From: Hymenobacter yonginensis | Lineage (GTDB): Bacteria > Bacteroidota > Bacteroidia > Cytophagales > Hymenobacteraceae | Assembly (NCBI RefSeq): GCF_027625995.1 | Contig: NZ_CP115396.1 | Coordinates: forward strand, 3,100,001-3,164,000 | DNA length: 64,000 nucleotides | Reading direction: 5' to 3' | Shown: piece after piece, positions 32,909 to 41,401 of the stretch | How positions within the stretch are numbered: the stretch's first letter is position 1 | Layout: every line of letters begins with the position of its first letter | Position numbers and translations under genes: made by a program | Notes under the pieces: model-generated | Databases searched by the model: none | What the model was told of the DNA's origin: nothing | Seen by the model: the letters and a program-made list of their open reading frames with translations, nothing else

Positions 32909-33625
32909 ATGCACACTCCTTCTTCTCCGGCGCGGATGCTTGCCCGCCGCTCCTTCTTTCGCGTAGCCGGGGCCGGTGCGGCCGCGTCGGCACTGGTTCT
33001 GGCTGGCTGCGGCAAAGACGACCCCGAGCCGACCGTGGCTGGCACGCCTACCCTGACGCTGGGCAGCTTCGTGACCACCACCTCCTCCGACCCCAACATC
33101 ACGGTACTAAACTATGCGTACCTGCTGGAGCAGATTGAGGCCGCCTTCTACGACAAAGTCGTGGCCACGCCGCCCGCCGATCTGCAGCCGGGCGAGCTGG
33201 CGTACCTCACCGACCTGCGCGACCATGAGCTGATCCATCGGGAGTACCTGAAGTACGCGCTGGGAACCTCGGCCTACGACAATTCGCTCTCCGCGCCGCT
33301 GGTTTTCAACTTCTCCACGTTCACGCTCACCACCCGCACCGGCGTCTGGACGGCGGCGCGGCAATTAGAGGAAATTGGGGTGGCGGCCTACAACGGCGCG
33401 GCTAAGTACCTGACCTCGGCCGAGCATCTGAACGCCCTGGGCAAGATTGTATCGGTGGAAGCCCGGCACGCCGCGCTGGCCCGCGAGGTGCTGCAGCCCG
33501 GCTCCTTTGCCGACAACGTAGGCACCACAGGCCTCGACGACGCCAAAACCCCGGCCCAGATTGTCGCCCTGATTCAGCCGTTCGTTCCGGTAGTTATTTC
33601 CACGGCAAACCTGCCGACCACCTAA
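32909..33625 (+). CDS. Tat-exported ferritin-like lipoprotein (copy A2)
   Basis: A 238-residue paralogue of the gene at 30914. The twin-arginine signal 'ARRSFFRVAGAG' ends with a lipobox 'LVLAGC'. The same ferritin-like motifs occur in order: 'VLNYAYLLEQIEAAFYDKV', 'DHELIHREYLKYALG', 'QLEEIGVAAYNGAAKY', 'IVSVEARHAALAREVL'. The ATG at 32909 starts the Tat signal; the long upstream frame is not homologous. It is 13 bases from the next gene. More GC-rich than copy A1. Confidence 0.9.
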   Translation: MHTPSSPARMLARRSFFRVAGAGAAASALVLAGCGKDDPEPTVAGTPTLTLGSFVTTTSSDPNITVLNYAYLLEQIEAAFYDKVVATPPADLQPGELAYLTDLRDHELIHREYLKYALGTSAYDNSLSAPLVFNFSTFTLTTRTGVWTAARQLEEIGVAAYNGAAKYLTSAEHLNALGKIVSVEARHAALAREVLQPGSFADNVGTTGLDDAKTPAQIVALIQPFVPVVISTANLPTT

Positions 33626-33638
33626 GGCACCGCTTGCT

Positions 33639-34502
33639 ATGTACCTCCTGAAGCTTCTGGCCGAACTGGCCACTACCGATACCACCCCGCTGGAGCAGTC
33701 GGCCCCACGCCGCGCTGCGCTGGAGAGCCTGGGCCGTTTCAGCGCCAAAACGCTGGCAGCCGCGCTACCGCTGGGCCTGGCGGCCCTGCCCACCCAGGCC
33801 GGCACCACCACCATCCTCGACTCGCTGACGCTGGCGCTGCAGCTGGAGCGCCTGCAGGAAGCCTTCTACGCGCGGGCGCTAGCCGCCCCGGCCGGCTTCT
33901 TCCCCGCCGATGCCACCATCCGCGCTTCCATCGTCACGATGCAGCGCCACCAGCAGCAGCACATCACGCTGCTCACCGATGCCATTACCAACTCGGGCGG
34001 CACAGCCCCGGCCCGGCCCAACTACGATTTCACGGGCAGCCGCAACGGCACGCAGCCAGCCTTTTTTGCCTCGGTGTTCAGCAACTTCGATGATTTTCTG
34101 CGGCTTGCGCAGCTGCTCGAAGATGCCGGCGTGCGGGCCTATAAAGGCCAGGTAGAAGCCCTGATCAGCAACGACTTTATCCTGCAGACTGCCTTGCAGA
34201 TGCATTCTACTGAGGCCCGCCACGCTGCCCGCATCCGCATCATCCGGCAGAAGCGCGCGGCCGTGGTGAAGCCCTGGCCCAGCCCGGCGGATGCTTCTAT
34301 TACGGTAGCAGGCAAAACCGACATCGTGTATAGCGGCGAGAATGCGCTGGAGCAATCGGTGCCCGGCTACCGGCCGGTGCCGTTCCGGCTGTTGCCCATT
34401 GGCTCCGGAGCCAACATCCTCACGCAGGGCGTACCAGAGGCCTTCGATGAGTTGCTCAACACGGCGCAAGCCAGCACTTTGCTGGGGCTATTCACCTACT
34501 AG
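33639..34502 (+). CDS. Exported ferritin-like protein (copy B2)
   Basis: A 287-residue paralogue of the gene at 31708. N-terminal 'PRRAALESLGRFSAKTLAAALPLGLAAL' is again Tat-like. Ferritin-like motifs: 'LTLALQLERLQEAFYARAL', 'MQRHQQQHITLLTDAI', 'AQLLEDAGVRAYKGQ', 'MHSTEARHAARIRIIR'. The tail ends 'EAFDELLNTAQASTLLGLFTY', parallel to copy B1 but without its long Gly/Ala/Pro-rich insert, which explains the 51-residue length difference. Terminator follows at 34538. Confidence 0.9.
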   Translation: MYLLKLLAELATTDTTPLEQSAPRRAALESLGRFSAKTLAAALPLGLAALPTQAGTTTILDSLTLALQLERLQEAFYARALAAPAGFFPADATIRASIVTMQRHQQQHITLLTDAITNSGGTAPARPNYDFTGSRNGTQPAFFASVFSNFDDFLRLAQLLEDAGVRAYKGQVEALISNDFILQTALQMHSTEARHAARIRIIRQKRAAVVKPWPSPADASITVAGKTDIVYSGENALEQSVPGYRPVPFRLLPIGSGANILTQGVPEAFDELLNTAQASTLLGLFTY

Positions 34503-34537
34503 CAGCACCCCTATGGCGGTTGCCACCCATTGCCTGA

Positions 34538-34567
34538 AAGGAACGACTAACGTCGTTCCTTTTTTGT
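34538..34567 (+). terminator. Terminator after the second ferritin-like pair
   Basis: AGGAACGAC / GTCGTTCCT stem with a short loop and seven T. Confidence 0.92.
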
Positions 34568-34768
34568 TGAATATTCTGCTTTCACGATACGTACAGGCCC
34601 TTTTTGGCCATAATACTGTTTGAACCTAACGGATTTTATTTTGTAATTTTCAATAAAATAACGTGACACTCCCGGCACGGAATCGACTGTTTTTTCCCGG
34701 TTCCGTATAGTTCTCCTGCAATCGTCCTGTTCTGCATCTGCCCCACCCAGAAAACAAGCCTTACCCCA

Positions 34769-34963
34769 ATGCTCGAGTACGCTAAAACCATCCTGCTAAA
34801 AGTTAGCTTCGATAAGATTCTCTTCGAGAAAGAACTGCGCAAAGCCTTGCGCACCATGCTCCCCGACGAGCTGCTTCAGCTCAAGGCGTGGTGCTACGAG
34901 CAGTTCTCCAAGCTCTACCGCCGCATCCTGAACCGCGTTTTCACGCAGGCCACCCTCGCCTAA
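34769..34963 (+). CDS. Small basic helical protein, function unknown
   Basis: A 64-residue product without signal peptide, rich in Lys, Arg and Leu ('FEKELRKALRTMLPDELLQLKAWCYEQFSKLYRRILNRVF'). It appears to be one or two amphipathic helices. It is preceded by a long AT-rich leader with a promoter-like TTTG (34619-34622) and TATTTTG (34637-34643), and followed by a strong terminator at 34987, so a real short transcript is likely. I do not recognise the family. Confidence 0.65.
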   Translation: MLEYAKTILLKVSFDKILFEKELRKALRTMLPDELLQLKAWCYEQFSKLYRRILNRVFTQATLA

Positions 34964-34986
34964 AACGCCCGGACTGCCAGAAACCC

Positions 34987-35036
34987 ACCGGCCCCGGCTG
35001 CCAGCAGTACGCTGGTGGCCGGGGCCGGTTTTTTAT
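34987..35036 (+). terminator. Terminator after the small basic protein gene
   Basis: ACCGGCCCCGGCTGCCAGC pairs with GCTGGTGGCCGGGGCCGGT (small bulge) and is followed by six T. Confidence 0.9.
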
Positions 35037-35045
35037 GCTTTTAAG

Positions 35046-35981
35046 CTACTCGTCGCCGGTTACGAAGCGGATGTTGCGCTGCAGGCCCGCGTAGCCGGTG
35101 CGCTTCACGGCCGACTGCCGAAACAGCTCCGAAAACAGCTCGTGCGTGATTTCCTGCCAGTCGCCGCGGGTGAGGTCTTTCAGGCCGGGGTGCGGGTTGA
35201 ACTGGGGCTCTTGGTGGGGCTTGCTGAACCGGTTCCAGGGGCACACATCTTGGCAGATGTCGCACCCGAACACCCAGTTGCCGAATTTGCCGTCCACCTC
35301 ACGCGGAATCTGGTCTTTCAGCTCGATGGTGAAGTAGCTGATGCACTTGCTGCCGTCTACCACGTAAGGCTCGGTAATGGCCTGGGTGGGGCAGGCATCC
35401 ACGCATTTGGTGCAGGTACCACAATAGTCCCGGATGGGGCCGTCGTAGTCCAGCGGCACGTCCACAATCAGCTCGGCAATGAAGAAGAAGCTGCCGGTAC
35501 CGGGCCGGATTAGGTTGGCGTTCTTACCTACCCAGCCCAGCCCGCTCTTCTTGGCCCAGGCCTTGTCCATCACCGGCGCCGAATCGACAAAGCAGCGTCC
35601 CCCGATTTCGCCGATTTCCTCTTGCATATCGGCCAGCAGCGTCTTCAGCTTGTCTTTGATGACGAAGTGATAGTCGCGGCCGTAGGCGTATTTGCTGATC
35701 TGGAGCGTGTCGTCGGGCTGCTGGGTTTCCTCGGGCGGGTAGTAGTTGAGTAGCAGCGAAATCACCGATTTGGCCCCGTCTACGAGCAAACGCGGGTCGA
35801 GGCGCTTGTCAAAGTGGTTGGCCATGTAGGCCATCCGGCCGTGCATGTTCTGGTTCAGCCAGCTTTCGAGGCGCGGTGCCTCTTCCTCCAGAAACCCGGC
35901 CTCGGAAATCCCGCAGTACATAAAGCCCAACTCCGCCGCGCGGCGCTTGACGAAAGCAGTGTAGTGGGCAGTAGGAAGCAC
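35046..35981 (-). CDS. queG: Epoxyqueuosine reductase
   Basis: A 311-residue iron-sulfur, cobalamin-dependent enzyme that reduces epoxyqueuosine to queuosine in tRNA. Motifs: '[38 protein letters not shown]', '[31 protein letters not shown]', two 4Fe-4S clusters '[16 protein letters not shown]' and '[13 protein letters not shown]'. The open frame extends to an ATG at 36017, but that ATG lies inside an inverted repeat. The GTG at 35981 ('[20 protein letters not shown]') gives the family N-terminus, so I chose it. Confidence 0.94.
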   Translation of the reverse strand: MLPTAHYTAFVKRRAAELGFMYCGISEAGFLEEEAPRLESWLNQNMHGRMAYMANHFDKRLDPRLLVDGAKSVISLLLNYYPPEETQQPDDTLQISKYAYGRDYHFVIKDKLKTLLADMQEEIGEIGGRCFVDSAPVMDKAWAKKSGLGWVGKNANLIRPGTGSFFFIAELIVDVPLDYDGPIRDYCGTCTKCVDACPTQAITEPYVVDGSKCISYFTIELKDQIPREVDGKFGNWVFGCDICQDVCPWNRFSKPHQEPQFNPHPGLKDLTRGDWQEITHELFSELFRQSAVKRTGYAGLQRNIRFVTGDE

Positions 35982-36012
35982 AGGAGGACAGGTAGGTAAG
36001 CCGTAAAAATAC

Positions 36013-36098
36013 GTCATCCTGAGCGAAGCGAAGGATCTGATTACACCGGAACGAGTAGGTTCTAATGTAATCAGGTCCTTCGCTTTGCTCAGGATGAC
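36013..36098. repeat. TCATCCTGAGC-type inverted repeat between queG and ruvB
   Basis: 33-base arms (36013-36045 and 36066-36098) with few mismatches around a 20-base loop. The outer ends read GTCATCCTGAGC / GCTCAGGATGAC. Similar elements occur at 42703-42806 and 53979-54096. The arms could form a long hairpin and terminate transcription from ruvB (minus strand). Confidence 0.85.
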
Positions 36099-36112
36099 AG
36101 GAGGTTTTTCGG

Positions 36113-37153
36113 CTACGAGAACAGCTCGCCGGTATTGCCGCGCAGGTGCTGTGGCATGGCGCGGCCCAGGTGCAGGTAGGCAGCTTCCGTGGCCTCGCGG
36201 CCGCGGCTGGTGCGCTTGATGTAGCCTTCCTGAATCAGGAACGGCTCGTACACTTCCTCGATGGTTTCGCCTTCCTCGCCGCAGGCCGTAGCAATGGTGC
36301 TGATACCCACCGGCCCGCCTTTGAACTTATCGATGATGGTGGTCAGGATGCGCTTGTCCATGTCGTCGAGGCCGCGGGCGTCTACGTCGAGGGCGTTGAG
36401 AGCAAACTGGGCAATGTCCATCGTGATGCTGCCATCGCCTTTCACCTGCGCAAAGTCGCGGGTGCGGCGCAGCAGGTTGTTGGCGATACGCGGCGTACCA
36501 CGCGAGCGGCGGGCAATTTCATAGGCCGCGTCCTCGTAAATCGGGGTGCCCAGGATTTCGGCCGAGCGCTGCACAATACTGGTCAGCAGCTTGGAATCGT
36601 AGTATTCGAGGCGGGAGCTGATGCCGAAGCGGGCCCGTAGCGGCGAGGTGAGCATGCCCGAGCGGGTGGTCGCGCCAATCAGCGTAAACGGCGACAACGA
36701 AATCTGCACCGACCGCGCATTCGGGCCCGAATCGAGCATGATGTCGATGCGGTAGTCCTCCATGGCCGAGTACAAATACTCTTCCACCACGGGGTTTAGG
36801 CGGTGGATTTCGTCGATGAACAGCACGTCGTGCGGCTCCAGATTGGTGAGCAGGCCGGCCAGGTCGGAGGGCTTGTCGAGCACCGGGCCGCTGGTCATTT
36901 TAATGCCAGCCTGCAGCTCGTTGGCAATGATGTGCGAGAGGGTGGTTTTGCCGAGGCCGGGAGGGCCGTGCAGCAGCACGTGGTCGAGGGCGTCGCCGCG
37001 GCGGCGGGCGGCGGCCACAAACACCTTTAGGTTTTCGACCACCTTATCCTGGCCCGCGAAGTCGTCGAAGGAAAGCGGCCGCAGCGCCTTGTCAATGTCT
37101 TTTTCGGTGGCGTCCATGTGGTCGGCGCCGCCGGTGAGAAATGGTTCGCGCAT
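36113..37153 (-). CDS. ruvB: Holliday junction branch-migration helicase subunit RuvB
   Basis: A 346-residue AAA+ motor of RuvAB. It begins 'MREPFLTGG' and has the standard '[30 protein letters not shown]'. Walker A is '[12 protein letters not shown]', Walker B '[23 protein letters not shown]', sensor region '[19 protein letters not shown]', and the C-terminal winged helix is '[20 protein letters not shown]'. The ATG at 37153 precedes the conserved region; the frame start at 37183 is less likely. Confidence 0.97.
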   Translation of the reverse strand: MREPFLTGGADHMDATEKDIDKALRPLSFDDFAGQDKVVENLKVFVAAARRRGDALDHVLLHGPPGLGKTTLSHIIANELQAGIKMTSGPVLDKPSDLAGLLTNLEPHDVLFIDEIHRLNPVVEEYLYSAMEDYRIDIMLDSGPNARSVQISLSPFTLIGATTRSGMLTSPLRARFGISSRLEYYDSKLLTSIVQRSAEILGTPIYEDAAYEIARRSRGTPRIANNLLRRTRDFAQVKGDGSITMDIAQFALNALDVDARGLDDMDKRILTTIIDKFKGGPVGISTIATACGEEGETIEEVYEPFLIQEGYIKRTSRGREATEAAYLHLGRAMPQHLRGNTGELFS

Positions 37154-37323
37154 AGGGCGGAAAGTGAAAGTTGATAGCAGCAAGGTAACACCGGCATCGG
37201 GCAGATTGTGCCCTTTTTAGCAAAAAAATAGTCCGGCGCTATTATCTGCTAATTTCACTAGCAAAACCCCGCCTATGCCGGCTGCCTGAAGCCGGTTGGA
37301 AGGCATCTGCGCGGCGTGCTGCC

Positions 37324-37331
37324 TACCTTTG
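37324..37331 (+). promoter_or_regulatory. -7 promoter box before the gene at 37353
   Basis: TACCTTTG, perfect TAnnTTTG, 22 bases before the ATG; a TTG at 37296-37298 is 25 bases upstream, slightly far for a -33 element. Confidence 0.55.
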
Positions 37332-37352
37332 TGTTCTTCCGCACGCTGCCTT

Positions 37353-38330
37353 ATGCCTACGCCTTCCGCCCCCCACGACTGGCTGCACGCCATTCCCACC
37401 GACTTCTACGACCAGCTGGCGCACTGCCTTTCCCTGCACGGCATGGCCTGCGCCGAGCTGCTGAGCCGCCCGCAGGATGCGCCGCTGCTGCAGCTCATGG
37501 CCCTCACCGGCCTCAATACCCTGCGCGTAGCCGAGCTGAACGCCATTGCCAGCCACGAGCAGCTGCTGCAGGCGCTAGAACAGCAGCCCCGCGCCCTCTA
37601 CGACTTGCTGCTGCTGGGCCGCCTCACCCTCGATACCAGCCTGGCCACGCCCGTGCTGCAGTATGTGCAGCGCCAGATGGCCATTGAACCCGAGCAGGTG
37701 CAGGCGCTGAAAACCTATTGCCTGGAGCTGAGCGGCGCTTTTCTGGCGCTGCTGGAAGAGCACCTGCCGGCCACGCCTTCGCTGGGGCTGCACCGGCTGA
37801 GCGTGGAGGAAGCATTTGTGCACTACTTGGCCGCCCACCCGGCTCCGGCGCCGCCGGCAGCCACGGTGCGCTTCTCGGAGCCGCAGCTGCAGATGATGCG
37901 GCTGGCCTTGCTGCTGGTGCACTCGCTGCCCGAAGCTGGCGAGCATCCGTTCCTGACCGCCGTGGCCGACCTAGAAGACCTGCGCCCGGCCGCGCTGGAG
38001 CCTATGATAGCACGCCTGAGCACGCTGGAGCCCGGCGAAGAATTGGCGCTGAGCATGCCGGAGCTGGTGCAGCTCTACCAGGCCATGCAGGTGTGCGGCA
38101 TGGTGTTCGTGAGCGAGGTGCTGGAAAAAGTGGGCCTGGGCAGCGTATTCCCCACCGTGGCACCCGAAGAAGTGGCCGCCTCCGCGCCCGCCACCACCGA
38201 ACCCAGCGGCCGGCAGGCCGTGGGCGAGATGGTGAGCGGCTTCACGCGCTGGGTGCAGCACACGTTCCCGCAGGAGCCGGCGCTGCACAAGGCCCGCGAG
38301 CAGGTGCTGGCCCTGGCCGATTCTCTTTAG
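37353..38330 (+). CDS. Helical cytoplasmic protein, function unknown
   Basis: A 325-residue protein without signal peptide, very rich in Leu, Ala and Glu ('LAHCLSLHGMACAELLSRPQDAPLLQLMALTGLNTLRVAELNAIASHEQLLQALEQQ'), apparently all-helical with repeat-like spacing. No enzymatic or DNA-binding motif was recognised. The ATG at 37353 sits just after a perfect -7 box and gives a short 5' leader. It is divergent from ruvB and followed by a 27-base perfect inverted repeat. Confidence 0.8.
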   Translation: MPTPSAPHDWLHAIPTDFYDQLAHCLSLHGMACAELLSRPQDAPLLQLMALTGLNTLRVAELNAIASHEQLLQALEQQPRALYDLLLLGRLTLDTSLATPVLQYVQRQMAIEPEQVQALKTYCLELSGAFLALLEEHLPATPSLGLHRLSVEEAFVHYLAAHPAPAPPAATVRFSEPQLQMMRLALLLVHSLPEAGEHPFLTAVADLEDLRPAALEPMIARLSTLEPGEELALSMPELVQLYQAMQVCGMVFVSEVLEKVGLGSVFPTVAPEEVAASAPATTEPSGRQAVGEMVSGFTRWVQHTFPQEPALHKAREQVLALADSL

Positions 38331-38396
38331 GGATTAAGGATTGGGGATGAGGGTATGGGGATTAGACCGTTAGGTACAGAAATCGGCCTGCGTGTT

Positions 38397-38494
38397 GTAG
38401 AGACGCAATATTTTGCGTCTCGTCGTTGAACGACCGGCACCGCGCAGATCAAACAACATCAGCAACCACGAGACGCAAAATATTGCGTCTCTAC
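38397..38494. repeat. Nested palindromic inverted repeat (GAGACGCAA type)
   Basis: Perfect 27-base arms (38397-38423 and 38468-38494) with a 44-base core. Each arm itself contains the palindrome GAGACGCAA-TATT-TTGCGTCTC. It lies between convergent genes ending at 38330 (+) and 38526 (-), where it could act as a bidirectional terminator or a miniature mobile element. Confidence 0.9.
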
Positions 38495-38525
38495 AGCAAC
38501 CAACCCCCTAATCCCTAACGACCAT

Positions 38526-38855
38526 TTACCGCGGCATCAGCACTTCGATTTCCAGGTGCAGCCACTCGTCTTCCCAGGCTTTGTGGGTGAGGCGGCCGGT
38601 CAGGGGGAAGCCGGCGTCGAGCATGCGGGCGACGGTTTCGTTGTGGCCCTCGGGCAGGTAGCCTAGCCAGAACGGCTCGGCGCCTTCGGTCAGCACTTTC
38701 ACGGCCCAGTCGTCGTAGGCGCTGTCGGCTTCGCGCTGCAGGGCCAGGCGCTGGCCGGCTTTCAGCTGGGGCTCGAACTCACGCAGGCCGGGGCGGTGGG
38801 TGGTGCCGGCTACCAGGCATTCAAGCAGAATCAGGGAATCGGAGGTTTTGGGCAT
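38526..38855 (-). CDS. HIRAN-domain protein
   Basis: A 109-residue protein consisting of little more than one HIRAN domain: 'LLECLVAGTTHRPGL', 'QLKAGQRLALQREADSAYDDWAVKVLTEGAEPFWLGYLPEGHNETVARMLDAG'. The core pattern L-x-L-x-R-E-x-x-N/S-x-x-D-x-x-A-V and G-Y-L-P is clear. HIRAN domains bind DNA ends or stalled forks in larger helicases; stand-alone bacterial copies are poorly understood. The ATG at 38855 ('MPKTSDSL') is preferred. Confidence 0.85.
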   Translation of the reverse strand: MPKTSDSLILLECLVAGTTHRPGLREFEPQLKAGQRLALQREADSAYDDWAVKVLTEGAEPFWLGYLPEGHNETVARMLDAGFPLTGRLTHKAWEDEWLHLEIEVLMPR

Positions 38856-39092
38856 GGAGGAGAGCCGTAATGAGGCAGTAAAATACACAGCAAAATAGTT
38901 TTACGCCGTCAGGCCGACAATTCGGGCGCTGCTCACCGGGCTTGCCGCCACCGCGCGGCGCGTGCTTGACTGTACCTGGCCGCCTGTCCTGCGCGTAGAA
39001 TCCTGCCCGGCGCGCTGGGTGCCGCCGCCGCCCTGCCTGGCTGGCCGCTACCCGCCGGCGCGGCGCGGGCTTCATTCCCCTATCAGAAGCGT

Positions 39093-39100
39093 TATTTTTG
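39093..39100 (+). promoter_or_regulatory. -7 promoter box directly before the DUF4268 gene
   Basis: TATTTTTG, perfect TAnnTTTG, ending only 6 bases before the ATG at 39107, implying a leaderless or nearly leaderless transcript. Confidence 0.55.
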
Positions 39101-39106
39101 CGGCCC

Positions 39107-39568
39107 ATGTATAGCAAAACTGAAGTAACACAGCTCCGCCAGGCTTTCTGGACCACTTTCGGCCAGTATATGGCGCCCGTGCCTTCCGCCGAGGGCGTGC
39201 CCACCAACTGGATCAACTACAAAACCGGCCTCAAGCACGTGCACTTCCGCCTGCACGCCGACGCCCGCCACGCCACCATAGCCATCGAGCTGACGCACCC
39301 GGACGCCGGGGTGCGGGAGCTGTTCTTTGAGCAGTTGCGCGAGTTAAAAACGATGCTGCAGGAGGCCGTGGGTGAGCCCTGGCGCTGGGAAGCCGACACC
39401 ACCGATGCCAACGGTCAGCCCCTGAGCCGCGTGTTCACCGAGCTGACGCCCGTCAACCTGTTCAGCCGCGACGACTGGCCCGCCCTGATTTCGTTCTTCA
39501 AGCCCCGCCTGATTGCCCTGGACGAGTTCTGGAGCACCGGCCAGTATGCCTTCGACGAGCTGCGGTAA
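39107..39568 (+). CDS. DUF4268-family protein
   Basis: A 153-residue protein beginning 'MYSKTEVTQLRQAFWTTFGQYMAPV'. The pattern 'WINYKTGLKHVHFRLHADARHATIAIELTHPD' and 'FFKPRLIALDEFW' matches DUF4268, which elsewhere is the C-terminal part of nuclease-like or restriction-associated proteins; here it stands alone. No catalytic motif is evident. The start follows a -7 box by 6 bases. The next gene begins 21 bases after its stop. Confidence 0.85.
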   Translation: MYSKTEVTQLRQAFWTTFGQYMAPVPSAEGVPTNWINYKTGLKHVHFRLHADARHATIAIELTHPDAGVRELFFEQLRELKTMLQEAVGEPWRWEADTTDANGQPLSRVFTELTPVNLFSRDDWPALISFFKPRLIALDEFWSTGQYAFDELR

Positions 39569-39589
39569 GGTTTTTGAACGGCGGGTAGC

Positions 39590-39946
39590 ATGAAAAAATC
39601 TATCCTCTATCTGCTCGCACTACTGGCCATATGTAGCAGCCTAGCATTCCACCCCAAGCCAACCTCCGAGGAGGGCTATATGCTGCTGATGCTGCACACC
39701 GGGGGCCGTCCTACGCTGGTTTCCATCTCCCCCACCGGGGAGCAGCACGAATACCCGTTAATCAAAAAGACCAAAGGGTCGCATGATTATCACGCGCAGA
39801 TTATATTGAAAATCAACGAGTTGCGGCAGCAAGGCTGGACCGTAGTACAAATGCAAACCACCGAATCCGTAGTTCCGGATCTGCAACACCCACTGCTGAG
39901 ACCGGATAAGCTCAATACGCTCACATTTCTGCTGGAAAAACGGTAA
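39590..39946 (+). CDS. Small secreted protein, function unknown
   Basis: A 118-residue protein with a signal peptide ('KKSILYLLALLAICSSLAF'). The mature part has a pattern 'GYMLLMLHTGGRPTLVSISPTGEQHEYPLI' and 'INELRQQGWTVVQMQTTESVV', suggesting a compact alpha/beta domain. More AT-rich than its neighbours. No family recognised. It may be co-transcribed with the DUF4268 gene. Confidence 0.75.
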   Translation: MKKSILYLLALLAICSSLAFHPKPTSEEGYMLLMLHTGGRPTLVSISPTGEQHEYPLIKKTKGSHDYHAQIILKINELRQQGWTVVQMQTTESVVPDLQHPLLRPDKLNTLTFLLEKR

Positions 39947-40008
39947 GCTTTGGTAATTCCAACTTGACTCCGGGTTGTATTTATCAATTGGGAGTTTAGT
40001 TGGCATTC

Positions 40009-40611
40009 TCAATCCATGCCCAAGTCGTTGGTGAAGCTGTCGGTTAGCCGGATTTCGGGCACCGGCACGCCGCACCGGTCGCTGGTGAGGCCGACGACGG
40101 CCCGCTGCACCTCGTAGAGCGTAGCGGGTTGTGGCAGCAGCAGCTGGTAGTTCTGGGCCAGCAGCCACTCCGTGAGGTCGGCGACGATGCTTTGGGCCCA
40201 GTCGGGTGAAAGTGGCGGCGGCGTGGGGGGCGCTGCCGCAGTCCCGAACAGGCGCTGCCACCAGCCCGGCAGACGGGGCTGCCAGCTGGCCTGCGGCAAA
40301 TCGGGCATCTGCAGCTGCAGGCAGGCGGCCAGCTCCTGGGCTCGCGCTTTGTTGGCGCCCAGCAGCTCCAGTTGGGTGAGCAGTGTGGCCTCGGTGGGGG
40401 CCGGGTGGCGCGGAGACAGGCACGCCAGCAGGCGCGCGAGCAACTGGTAGTACACTGCCGTGCGCGCCGGGTCGGTGGGCAGTCCTTTCAGGTGGGCGAT
40501 GGCCGCCGCGGCCTGCTCCACGGTGCCGATTGTTTCCGCCATCTGGTTCGGGATGGCCAGCTGAAAATGTTCCTCAAAAGCAACGACGAGTTCAACGGTA
40601 TCGAGGCCCAT
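40009..40611 (-). CDS. Acyl-carrier-protein-like protein with permuted halves
   Basis: About 200 residues. The N-terminus 'MGLDTVELVVAFEEHFQLAIPNQMAETIGTVEQAAAAIAHL' looks like the second part of an acyl carrier protein, from the D-S-L motif through helices II-IV, but with Thr instead of the phosphopantetheine Ser. A roughly 110-residue helical and Pro-rich middle follows. The C-terminus 'EVQRAVVGLTSDRCGVPVPEIRLTDSFTNDLGMD' looks like ACP helix I and the loop that leads to the motif, and stops (TGA) exactly where the Ser would be. Start chosen at 40611; 40641 is possible. The gene overlaps or abuts the upstream gene (40629). Confidence 0.75.
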   Translation of the reverse strand: MGLDTVELVVAFEEHFQLAIPNQMAETIGTVEQAAAAIAHLKGLPTDPARTAVYYQLLARLLACLSPRHPAPTEATLLTQLELLGANKARAQELAACLQLQMPDLPQASWQPRLPGWWQRLFGTAAAPPTPPPLSPDWAQSIVADLTEWLLAQNYQLLLPQPATLYEVQRAVVGLTSDRCGVPVPEIRLTDSFTNDLGMD

Positions 40612-40628
40612 AAACGAATGTCTGGCTA

Positions 40629-41327
40629 CTAACTCACCCAACTATTCAACAACCACGCTATGCGCCACTTGCCCTGGTGGCGCTTCAGCACCCACGTATC
40701 GCCACCGCCGCACAGGCCACGGCAGTTGGTGGTGACGCCCACAATCACCGTCTTGCCGTCGCGGGAAAAGAGTGGGCAAGTCAGGTAGGATATTTCCTCC
40801 AACAGGTACTGAGCGTAAAGCTTTTTCCAGAACTTATCCAGGTATTTTTCCCGCGTCCTCAGCGCCCGGAGCGTATCAGCCGGAATAACTCGATGGTTGG
40901 GCAGGAACCGTTGTTCCAGCCCAAACCCGGCGGAATACTTCATTTGCAGCCGCATATACGCAGTATCAGCCGGAGCCAACAGGCGGCGGTTGCATAGCTC
41001 CTGCAATGTCCAGCCATCTTCCTGAGCAGCGTAGCGATACGGGAAATACCCTACCGCCGGGGTAAGGCTGTGCTCTACCAGTGTTCGACTGATGTAGAAA
41101 TCGGCGTGCGCCATGCCTTCGGGCAGTATACCGGAGCTGGACTGCGCCAGCAGCTCCCGCACAAACCCATACAGTACGCTGTCGGACACCAGCAGGCGCG
41201 GCGCCCCCCACTGCCGCTCCGGCTTTAGCTCCGGCGGCGGCGGATACGCCACCCGCACATACACCGCGCAAAACACGGCCCCCAGCAACAGGGCAGCACC
41301 AAAGAAACGACGGGTATCGGCTTGCAT
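40629..41327 (-). CDS. Membrane-anchored or exported protein, function unknown
   Basis: A 232-residue protein with an N-terminal signal anchor ('RRFFGAALLLGAVFCAVYVRVAYPP'). The remainder is soluble and ends in a conserved-looking 'FSRDGKTVIVGVTTNCRGLCGGGDTWVLKRHQGKWRIAWLLNSWVS', the kind of strand-rich C-terminus seen in NTF2- or DUF-type lipoproteins. The ATG at 41327 is right for the signal; the open frame continues to 42188 only because it shadows the acyl-CoA dehydrogenase gene. It abuts the ACP-like gene and is probably co-transcribed with it. Confidence 0.75.
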   Translation of the reverse strand: MQADTRRFFGAALLLGAVFCAVYVRVAYPPPPELKPERQWGAPRLLVSDSVLYGFVRELLAQSSSGILPEGMAHADFYISRTLVEHSLTPAVGYFPYRYAAQEDGWTLQELCNRRLLAPADTAYMRLQMKYSAGFGLEQRFLPNHRVIPADTLRALRTREKYLDKFWKKLYAQYLLEEISYLTCPLFSRDGKTVIVGVTTNCRGLCGGGDTWVLKRHQGKWRIAWLLNSWVS

Positions 41328-41347
41328 AGTCGAGTAGATAACAAATA

Positions 41348-41384
41348 AAAAACGGCCGCTCTGCTTCCAGAACGGCCGTTTGAA
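41348..41384 (-). terminator. Terminator of the acyl-CoA dehydrogenase gene
   Basis: AAACGGCCG / CGGCCGTTT stem, loop of about 15 bases, T-run on the minus strand. Confidence 0.75.
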
Positions 41385-41401
41385 GATACGGGGGCAGACG
41401 C

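Noticed and set aside
38821-39216. Minus-strand frame in the GC-rich gap before the DUF4268 gene
   Set aside because: It overlaps the DUF4268 gene and the HIRAN start, with no motif and biased composition.
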